Of a stretch of 64,000 bases of DNA, positions 57,795 through 64,000 are shown piece by piece. The translations under genes and the position numbers were made by a program. The stretch is from NCBI GenBank assembly GCA_902785295.1, contig CACZYK010000003.1, positions 1 to 64,000 on the forward strand, written 5' to 3'. Numbering within the stretch: position 1 is the first letter of the stretch; each line of letters begins with the position of its first letter. The notes beneath the pieces were generated by a model. It was given only the letters and a program-made list of their open reading frames with translations. It had not been told where the DNA came from and did not search any database. The DNA is from an uncultured Clostridium sp. GTDB taxonomy: Bacteria; Bacillota; Clostridia; Clostridiales; Clostridiaceae.

Positions 57795-58946
57795 TTTTGA
57801 AAAAAGCTTACTTATAATAAAAATAAGTATTAATATAATAATTGGAACTAATAAACTATAATAATTTAATTCTAATGAGATATTAGTTATATTAGAAGCA
57901 GAAGTAGTAAGAAGATTTGAAAAGATAAGAGTTATAAAAAAGCTTAGTACTCCTTGTAAAAATTTTAAAACAAAGTATTTTAATAAAGATATATTGTGTT
58001 TACTCATAAAAGAATAAGATTGAGCTATTATAGATAAACCTGAAAAAGAACATAAAAAACTTATAAGACTAAGTTTTAAAGGAATAGATAAACTTGAAGA
58101 GGATAATATGTTGCAACCATTTGTTATTTCTATACTTCCTAAAAAAATGGCATATAATGAATTAGGTTCTAAGTGTAAAAATGATTCTATTTTAAAAAAT
58201 ATAGTAGAGAAAATATTATTATTTTTTATAATTGCAATAATAACTGAAAATATTATAATAAATCCTCCAATTGATAAAGCAGTATTAATTCCATCTTCAA
58301 GTGCTTTCTTTAAAGCAGAACCTAAATTATTTTCAATAGGATTTTGAATAAATTTTTCCCTTTCTTTTTGTGAAAGAGGAATTCTTTTTTTTATTGTAAT
58401 TAATCCTATAATTATAATAGATAGATAATTTCCAATCAGTAATAAATATCCATAGCTTATATTGTTAAGCATAGCACATCCAACAGTACCTATTAAAAAA
58501 AGAGGACCACAATTTGTAGCAATATTTATTAAACGTATATATTCATTTCTTTCAATGTACCCTAAATCATAAGTATCAGCAGAAAATTTACTTCCTAATG
58601 GATATCCACATAAAAAGCTTACTGTAAGAGGAAATGAAGAATTTTTAGAAAGCTTTAAGGGTTTACATATTAATGGTCCTAAAAGCTTTGAATATAAAGT
58701 AATACCATCATAGGAAATAAGAAGATTACAAATGACTGCAAAAGGAAAAGAAGTAGGAAGTATTGCCTTAAACCAAAGCTTAGCACCATCAAGAGAAGCT
58801 TTAAGTGAAATTTTAATATTTACTATAAATAATATTATGAATAGAGTTATAAAAAAACATATTACATAGTTTTTATTTATATTTAAAAGCTTTAATAATA
58901 TAAGTAAAAAAATAATAATAAAAATCCATAATAAAATATAAAACAT
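57777..58946 (-). CDS. ylbJ: Sporulation membrane protein YlbJ / SpoVV
   Basis: This 389-residue protein has about 10 TM helices and two nucleoside-recognition (Gate) domains; the motif LCGYPLGSKFSAD and TNCGPLFLIGTVG are typical of YlbJ. In B. subtilis this protein (SpoVV) moves dipicolinic acid across the outer forespore membrane. The ATG at 58946 follows AAAGGAAA. Convergent with the coiled-coil gene. Confidence 0.88.
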   Translation of the reverse strand: MFYILLWIFIIIFLLILLKLLNINKNYVICFFITLFIILFIVNIKISLKASLDGAKLWFKAILPTSFPFAVICNLLISYDGITLYSKLLGPLICKPLKLSKNSSFPLTVSFLCGYPLGSKFSADTYDLGYIERNEYIRLINIATNCGPLFLIGTVGCAMLNNISYGYLLLIGNYLSIIIIGLITIKKRIPLSQKEREKFIQNPIENNLGSALKKALEDGINTALSIGGFIIIFSVIIAIIKNNNIFSTIFFKIESFLHLEPNSLYAIFLGSIEITNGCNILSSSSLSIPLKLSLISFLCSFSGLSIIAQSYSFMSKHNISLLKYFVLKFLQGVLSFFITLIFSNLLTTSASNITNISLELNYYSLLVPIIILILIFIISKLFSKLFHIL

Positions 58947-59002
58947 AAAAATTTTCCTTTATAATATTTTAATTCAATATTTTTAATTTAATTTTGCTTA
59001 TT

Positions 59003-59087
59003 AAAGTATTAGTTTCCTTATTTTATGAAGGCGTGACTTGGAGCCTGTCGACGGAACGACTGAATAACATAAGGAAACTAATACTTT
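59003..59087. repeat. T-shaped palindrome with two GC-rich side arms
   Basis: AAAGTATTAGTTTCCTTAT (59003-59021) pairs perfectly with its complement at 59069-59087 (19 bp). The 47-base cap is much more GC-rich than the flanks and holds two adjoining hairpins: AGGC (59029) with GCCT (59043), and GTCG (59047) with CGAC (59057). The unit can fold as a cruciform or as a Y-shaped RNA on either strand. It lies between ylbM and ylbJ, both on the minus strand. I do not recognise the family. Confidence 0.85.
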
Positions 59088-59150
59088 TGAAGCAAGTTAA
59101 AGTTTTTCCTCCTTAAATATTTATATTTCTTATGGCTTTATTATATTAAT

Positions 59151-60353
59151 TTATTTAATAAAAATTGGACTTTTTAAATAGTCTTCCATAGGAGATATTT
59201 TTTTATTTAATATTGAATAGGCCTTTGTTCCAAGTAAATCTAATAAAAGCATTGGGTCTTCTATTTTTTTTGGAACCTTAGTTATTATCTTAATAGAGTT
59301 CATATTTTTAATTTCTTTAAGTATTTTACTTCCATTTTCATTAAAAGCTAGTGGGCGTATATACTTTGGTAAGGATTTTTTTATATCCTCTAAAGGAAAG
59401 TTTTCCATTCCTATAAAAAAAGAAATTAAGGCTCTACTTATAGCTGTATAGGTATAGCGTTTGCTTTTAACATTCAAAATAAAATCATTTAAATTATCTG
59501 AATTTAAAATTTCTTTTTGAATTTTATTATCTAATCCTTCTTTAAGTTGGAAAAGCTTTGATAAGTTTTCTCCTTCTGTTAAAATTTTATACTTTAAATA
59601 AGGAAAAATATCTTCTGCATATACAAAAGGATAATTATTATTTTTTAAATTTATTATTTCTTCATAACTTTCTTTAGGAACAACATTTTTTATTTCATTA
59701 AATTTATTTAAATTTAAGCTGTTTCTTATTGATGTAGCAGAGGCATATGAAGAAGTTATATTTTCATCATTATAATTAGAACCTATTCTTTTTAATGTAT
59801 AAGGTTTTATAGGACTATTAAGCCTTAATAATGCTTTTAAATATTCAATTCCCAATATATTATTTGAACTAGAAATTATTTCTTTTAAATCCATATCATT
59901 AAAATAATTTTTAAGAGAATTTAGCCTAGCATTATGATATGGAAGTCCTTTTGATAATTCTTTTTTTAAAATATCTTTATATTCTGGTGATTCTTTAACA
60001 ATGACAGAAGCAATTTTATTTAAATCTGATATATTTCCATGTTCACTTCCAAAATAAAGGTTATTTACAATTTTTGTCTCATTCAATAAAGCAACAGCAC
60101 CATATGCAAAAGATTCAGCAGAGGAAGTTGAAAATATAAGAGGAAGTTCTACAACTAAATCAACTCCATTTTTTACAGCTATTTCAGCTCTTTTCCACTT
60201 ATCTATAATTGCAGGCATACCTCTTTGAACAAAATTTCCACTCATAACACATATTACTCCATCACAACATGTATTTTTTTTACATTCTAAAAGATGATGA
60301 AAGTGTCCTAGGTGAAAAGGGTTATATTCAGTAATAATACCAGTTACATTCAT
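59151..60353 (-). CDS. tmcAL: tRNA(Met) cytidine acetate ligase TmcAL (YlbM)
   Basis: This 400-residue protein has an N-terminal nucleotidyltransferase fold (GIITEYNPFHLGHFHHLLEC, then VICVMSGNFVQRGMPAIIDK, WKRAEIAVKNGVDLVVELP) and a C-terminal family domain. The enzyme makes N4-acetylcytidine at the wobble position of elongator tRNA(Met) using acetate and ATP. It is divergent from pta, which also handles acetyl groups. RBS GGAGG on the minus strand. Confidence 0.9.
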   Translation of the reverse strand: MNVTGIITEYNPFHLGHFHHLLECKKNTCCDGVICVMSGNFVQRGMPAIIDKWKRAEIAVKNGVDLVVELPLIFSTSSAESFAYGAVALLNETKIVNNLYFGSEHGNISDLNKIASVIVKESPEYKDILKKELSKGLPYHNARLNSLKNYFNDMDLKEIISSSNNILGIEYLKALLRLNSPIKPYTLKRIGSNYNDENITSSYASATSIRNSLNLNKFNEIKNVVPKESYEEIINLKNNNYPFVYAEDIFPYLKYKILTEGENLSKLFQLKEGLDNKIQKEILNSDNLNDFILNVKSKRYTYTAISRALISFFIGMENFPLEDIKKSLPKYIRPLAFNENGSKILKEIKNMNSIKIITKVPKKIEDPMLLLDLLGTKAYSILNKKISPMEDYLKSPIFIK

Positions 60354-60493
60354 ATATTTAAGTCCTCCAAAATAAAAAGTAATATAATTATATCAATAAT
60401 AAACAAAAATTTAAATAAATTTAGGTTGAAAGAAAGGGTATTATAGGAGTATTATATGTATAGAAAAGTGTGGCGTTTTGAAAGGAGAAAAAT

Positions 60494-61492
60494 ATGGAAC
60501 TTATGAGTAAAATTCTAGAAGCTGCAAAAGCTGATAGAAAAAAAATTGTACTTCCTGAAGGAAATGAGGAAAGAACTATAGTAGCAGTTGAAAAAATAAA
60601 AAAGGAAGGCATTGCTTATCCTATTTTAATAGGTAACAAAGAGGAAATATTAGAAAGAGCAAAGGAACTTAATGTAGATTTAAGTGGAGTTGAAATTATA
60701 GATCCAGGTACTTCAGATAGACTTAATGACTATATTGAAGCTTTTTATGAATTAAGAAAAAATAAAGGTATAACTATAACAAAGGCTGAAAAGATAGTAA
60801 GAGACCCATTATATTTTGCAACAATGATGGTAAAATTAGATGATGCAGATGGAATGGTTTCAGGAGCAGTTCATACTACAGGAGATCTTTTAAGACCAGG
60901 ATTACAAATAATAAAAACAGCACCAGGGGTATCTGTTGTATCAAGCTTTTTTATAATGATGGTACCTCACAGTGAATATGGAGAAGAAGGAATGCTTTTA
61001 TTCTCTGATTGTGCTGTTAATCCAAATCCAAATTCAGACCAGCTTGCAGCAATAGCAATAGCAACAGCTGAAACAGCTGAAAAATTATGTAAAATTGAAC
61101 CAAAAGTAGCAATGCTATCATTCTCTACTATGGGAAGTGCAGACCATGAATCTGTAACTAAAGTAAGAGAAGCTACAACAAAGGCAAAAGAGCTTAGACC
61201 TGATTTATTAATAGATGGAGAATTACAATTAGATGCAGCAATAGTTAAAAAAGTTGCAGACCAAAAAGCACCTGGTAGTCAAATTGCAGGAAAGGCAAAT
61301 GTTTTAGTGTTCCCAGATCTTCAATCAGGAAATATTGGATATAAATTAGTTCAAAGATTTGCAAATGCATCAGCAATAGGACCAATATGCCAAGGTTTTG
61401 CAAAGCCAATTAATGATTTATCAAGAGGTTGTAGTTCTGAAGATATAGTAAAAGTAGTTGCTATTACAGCAGTTCAAGCTTCTATGAATTAA
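60494..61492 (+). CDS. pta: Phosphate acetyltransferase
   Basis: This 332-residue enzyme interconverts acetyl-CoA and acetyl phosphate. Conserved parts are IVLPEGNEERT at the N-terminus, DADGMVSGAVHTTGDLLRPG and KANVLVFPDLQSGNIGYKL, NPxSRG-like DLSRGCSSEDI at the end. RBS AAAGGAG. Forms the acetate/ATP operon with ackA 30 bases downstream. Confidence 0.96.
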   Translation: MELMSKILEAAKADRKKIVLPEGNEERTIVAVEKIKKEGIAYPILIGNKEEILERAKELNVDLSGVEIIDPGTSDRLNDYIEAFYELRKNKGITITKAEKIVRDPLYFATMMVKLDDADGMVSGAVHTTGDLLRPGLQIIKTAPGVSVVSSFFIMMVPHSEYGEEGMLLFSDCAVNPNPNSDQLAAIAIATAETAEKLCKIEPKVAMLSFSTMGSADHESVTKVREATTKAKELRPDLLIDGELQLDAAIVKKVADQKAPGSQIAGKANVLVFPDLQSGNIGYKLVQRFANASAIGPICQGFAKPINDLSRGCSSEDIVKVVAITAVQASMN

Positions 61493-61522
61493 TAAGTATA
61501 TAACTAGGGGGAAGGTAAATTT

Positions 61523-62716
61523 ATGAAAATATTAGTAATAAACTGTGGAAGTTCATCTTTAAAATATCAATTAATAGATATGGAAAATGAAGGAGTATTA
61601 GCTCAAGGATTAGTTGAAAGAATAGGAATTGAAGGTTCTATATTAACTCAAAAAGTTAATGGGGAAAAATATATAGTAAAAGAACCTATGGAAAGTCATA
61701 AAGACGCAATAAGATTGGTTTTAGAAGCCTTAGTAGATGAAAAACATGGAGTAATAAAGAACATGAATGAAATATCTGCTGTTGGTCATAGAGTTGTACA
61801 TGGAGGAGAAAAATATTCTGAATCTGTCCTTGTAAATGATGAAGTTATGGCTTACTTAGAGGAATGTGTAAAGCTTGCTCCTCTTCATAATAGACCTAAT
61901 ATAATTGGAATTGAAGCATGTAAAGCATTAATGCCAAATACTCCAATGGCAGTTGTATTTGATACAGCTTTCCATGGAACTATGCCAAAGGAAGCATATA
62001 GCTATGCACTTCCATATGAATTATATAAAGAGCATGGAATAAGAAAATATGGTTTCCATGGAACAAGTCATAAATATGTTTCAGGAAAGGTTGCAGAGGT
62101 TTTAGGAAAAGATATAAAAGACTTAAAAATAGTAACATGTCATTTAGGAAATGGAGTTTCTTTAACAGCTGTAAAGAATGGAAAATCAATAGACACTACA
62201 ATGGGATTTACACCTCTTGCAGGTATGCCAATGGGAACAAGGTCTGGAGATATTGACCCTGCTATAGTAATTTATTTAATAAAAGAATTAGGATATTCAG
62301 TAGATGAAGTTAATGAAATATTAAATAAAAAATCTGGTATTTTAGGAATATCAGGATTAAGTTCAGACTTTAGAGATGTAAGAGATGCAGCATACAAAAA
62401 AGACGATGAACGTTCACTTCTTGCAATAGATATTTACACTTATAAAATAAGAACTCAAATTGGAGCATATGCAGCTGCTATGGGTGGATTAGATGTAATA
62501 GTATTTACAGCAGGAATTGGAGAAAATGCTGATATGATAAGAGAAGGTTGTTTAAAGAACTTAGAATTCTTAGGAGTTTATTTAGATAAAGAAAGAAATA
62601 AGCAAAATGGAGAAATTGCAGAAATTTCAAAAGAAGGTTCAAAAGTTAAAGTATTTGTAATACCAACTAATGAAGAATTAATGATTGCAAAAGAAACAAT
62701 GGAATTATTAAATTAA
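61523..62716 (+). CDS. ackA: Acetate kinase
   Basis: This 397-residue ASKHA-fold kinase makes ATP from acetyl phosphate. It has [42 protein letters not shown] and [13 protein letters not shown], then [21 protein letters not shown]. Confidence 0.97.
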   Translation: MKILVINCGSSSLKYQLIDMENEGVLAQGLVERIGIEGSILTQKVNGEKYIVKEPMESHKDAIRLVLEALVDEKHGVIKNMNEISAVGHRVVHGGEKYSESVLVNDEVMAYLEECVKLAPLHNRPNIIGIEACKALMPNTPMAVVFDTAFHGTMPKEAYSYALPYELYKEHGIRKYGFHGTSHKYVSGKVAEVLGKDIKDLKIVTCHLGNGVSLTAVKNGKSIDTTMGFTPLAGMPMGTRSGDIDPAIVIYLIKELGYSVDEVNEILNKKSGILGISGLSSDFRDVRDAAYKKDDERSLLAIDIYTYKIRTQIGAYAAAMGGLDVIVFTAGIGENADMIREGCLKNLEFLGVYLDKERNKQNGEIAEISKEGSKVKVFVIPTNEELMIAKETMELLN

Positions 62717-62802
62717 TAACTTGACTTTTAATTCTTTAGTTTATATAATGAATTGTGTTTGTGTAATTAATATTATCTAAGGAGAAAAAATAGGATTTAA
62801 AA

Positions 62803-63309
62803 ATGAAGATAAAATTTTCAGAACTTAAATCACCAAAAGGACAATCAAAAAAAGTTTCCTATGATGTAGATTTAAAAGATTTTTATTTTGATGGAGAAAA
62901 AATAAAAGCTCCAGAAAAAATAGTTGTCTTAGGAGAAACTACATATAAAGATGAGGTAATAATTTTAAATGCTAATTTAAAAGGAAATTTAGAATTGATA
63001 TGTTCAAGATGTTTAGATACCTTTATCTATCCAATAGATATTGATATAGAAGAAAGGTTTACAAGCAATGAAACTTTAGAAGATGAAGAAGTAATTCTTG
63101 TGAATAGTGATGTTATAGATATCACTGAAATAGTTGAAAAGGCAATAATTTCAACCTTACCTATTAAGAGACTTTGCAAAGAAGATTGCAAAGGATTGTG
63201 CCAAAGCTGTGGAGCTAACTTAAATAAGGAAGAATGCAGCTGTAACAACGAAGATATAGATCTTAGATTGGCAGACTTAAAGGCGTTGTTAAATAATAAG
63301 GAGGTGTAA
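62803..63309 (+). CDS. YceD family protein (DUF177)
   Basis: This 168-residue protein has [15 protein letters not shown] in the middle and a Cys-rich C-terminal segment ([18 protein letters not shown], then CSC) that probably binds zinc. YceD is conserved upstream of rpmF and is linked to 23S rRNA processing in bacteria and plants. The stop overlaps the rpmF start region. Confidence 0.9.
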   Translation: MKIKFSELKSPKGQSKKVSYDVDLKDFYFDGEKIKAPEKIVVLGETTYKDEVIILNANLKGNLELICSRCLDTFIYPIDIDIEERFTSNETLEDEEVILVNSDVIDITEIVEKAIISTLPIKRLCKEDCKGLCQSCGANLNKEECSCNNEDIDLRLADLKALLNNKEV

Positions 63310-63311
63310 TG

Positions 63312-63494
63312 ATGGGAAATCCAGCAAGAAAAACATATAAAGCTAAAAGAGATTCAAGAAGAGCTCAAACTATGAAAATGAGCATACCTGGAATAGTTGA
63401 ATGTCCACAATGTCATGAAATGAAGCTTGCTCATAGAGTATGTAAGAAATGTGGTTACTATAAAGGTAAAGAAGTAGTAGCTACTGAAGAATAA
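63312..63494 (+). CDS. rpmF: 50S ribosomal protein L32
   Basis: This 60-residue zinc-type L32 has [18 protein letters not shown] and [20 protein letters not shown]. Two ATG codons are adjacent (63309 and 63312); the second gives better spacing to AAGGAGGTG and the usual MGNPA/MAVPK start. Coupled to yceD. Confidence 0.95.
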   Translation: MGNPARKTYKAKRDSRRAQTMKMSIPGIVECPQCHEMKLAHRVCKKCGYYKGKEVVATEE

Positions 63495-63512
63495 AAGTGG
63501 TTACTAAAGAAT

Positions 63513-63546
63513 AAAGAAAGTCATGTTTCTGACTTTCTTTTCTTTT
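63513..63546 (+). terminator. Intrinsic terminator after rpmF
   Basis: AAAGAAAGTCA and TGACTTTCTTT form an 11-bp stem around TGTTTC, followed by TCTTTTA. Confidence 0.88.
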
Positions 63547-63595
63547 ATACAGGTAAAAATGAACATGAAGAATAGTTATTAAAAATATAATTAAA

Positions 63596-64000
63596 TGTGA
63601 GCGAACATACTCAAAAATACCTAAAATCCGAGATGCAGTTTGTGCTGACTTTATAGAAAATGGAATCATAGGAAAAAACCAGTACAAGTTGAAATAGTCT
63701 TGTTAACTATAGGGTAGAACCTTGATGGTAATGATTGCTCAATGGTATAAGTCCCAAGAAACAAGGGCAAATATTGAAAATATTAGAGAAAGGAGGAGCT
63801 ACTTAGATGGAATAAACTTACAAAGTAACACAATAAAAGTTATTGTAAGTATGTACCGATGGCTAGTCGGGAATTTACGACTGTGGAGTATCATACCAAA
63901 TGTAAGTAGTTATTTATAACAAAAGCAGATACATTGAAACAGTAAGATAAAATCGTGAGATTTATCCGAATCATCTAGCATATACATTTGTATATGTTTT
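63596..64000 (+). ncRNA. Structured non-coding element (right-edge copy of the terminal repeat)
   Basis: No convincing gene lies in the 0.45 kb after the rpmF terminator; a 65-codon open frame at 63722 overlaps the folded sequence and lacks an RBS. GC content rises in patches. Helices I can draw are GTATG/CATAC (63849-63896) enclosing AGTCG/CGACT (63865-63882), GATAAAATC/GATTTATC (63946-63966), and CATATA/TATATG (63979-63996) followed by T residues at the edge. The last 88 bases repeat at 1-88. The 5' limit is a guess. It is not a T-box, RNase P RNA or tmRNA by motif. Confidence 0.6.

Noticed and set aside
63700..63730. T-box (AGGGTAGAACC resembles AGGGTGGAACCGCG)
   Set aside because: The GCG part is missing, no specifier hairpin or amino-acid gene follows in view.
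63722..63919. 65-residue open frame inside the right-edge element
   Set aside because: No RBS-start match, composition unlike neighbours and overlap with clear RNA helices.
63596..64000. Group II intron 5' end (GTGAGCG start)
   Set aside because: Only the first bases resemble GUGYG; no domain V, no maturase frame, and the other copy runs straight into phoP.
63596..64000. Group I intron or IStron
   Set aside because: I could not find the P, Q, R, S core elements (no GACUAGA-type R or matching S segment).
1..64000. Circular replicon closed by the 88-base terminal identity
   Set aside because: The two copies differ at two positions and the content is chromosomal housekeeping, so they are separate repeat copies.
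1..64000. CRISPR arrays, tRNA or rRNA genes
   Set aside because: None seen on reading both strands; all short repeats found are tandem pairs or palindromes.

Overview
The window is a low-GC (roughly 28-30% by eye) stretch of a spore-forming Firmicute chromosome. Gene content and order point to Clostridium sensu stricto: phoP-phoR-pst-phoU, DUF512-der-gpsA-spoIVA, yicC-remA-gmk-rpoZ-coaBC-priA-def-fmt-rsmB-rlmN-stp-prkC-rsgA-thiN-spoVM-rpmB, asp23-fakA-recG-rsmD-coaD, and pta-ackA-yceD-rpmF. Nearly all core genes lie on the + strand with strong AGGAGG-type ribosome binding sites and frequent TTG or GTG starts. I saw no tRNA, rRNA or CRISPR array.

Layout. 1-6.8 kb: phosphate sensing and uptake. 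phoPR, pstA, pstB and phoU are intact, but pstS carries a frameshifting deletion, and pstC carries an in-frame amber codon plus a C-terminal frameshift. 7-12.4 kb: DUF512 radical SAM protein, der, gpsA and a frameshifted spoIVA. 12.4-16.3 kb: a relic zone with remnants of a Uma2 nuclease, a methyltransferase and a UvrD-like helicase, small broken ORFs, a CDP-alcohol phosphatidyltransferase and two orphan hypotheticals. 16.4-36.7 kb: accessory region. It holds two AAA-ATPase/PD-(D/E)XK proteins, a hydrolase, an IS4-family element inserted with a 10-bp target duplication into a C_GCAxxG_C_C gene, an internally deleted arsenate reductase homologue, an XRE/membrane protein pair behind a large palindrome, a cation/proton antiporter, a lipase-TerD/VWA cassette, redox and stress enzymes, an aminoglycoside nucleotidyltransferase homologue, an unassigned structured RNA with its own terminator, a guanylate-kinase paralogue with a degenerate P-loop, and a guanine riboswitch controlling an NCS2 purine permease. 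36.9-57.8 kb: a dense housekeeping block including the 23-codon spoVM. 57.8-63.5 kb: ylbJ/spoVV and ylbM/tmcAL on the minus strand separated by a T-shaped palindrome, then pta-ackA and yceD-rpmF.

The most interesting material is non-coding. The first 88 bases recur at the very end of the window with two mismatches, as the 3' part of a folded, terminator-ended element of about 0.45 kb downstream of rpmF; the other copy ends 20 bases before phoP. Three copies of a 73-76 bp hairpin follow stop codons at 6.8, 30.2 and 32.2 kb. A four-helix RNA sits at 34.16-34.29 kb. A palindrome with two small GC-rich arms sits at 59.0 kb. Several genes (pstS, pstC, spoIVA, the arsenate reductase homologue and small ORFs near 13 kb) have separate lesions. 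Either this lineage is losing functions (phosphate uptake, sporulation) by small deletions, or the assembly has local errors; raw reads would decide.
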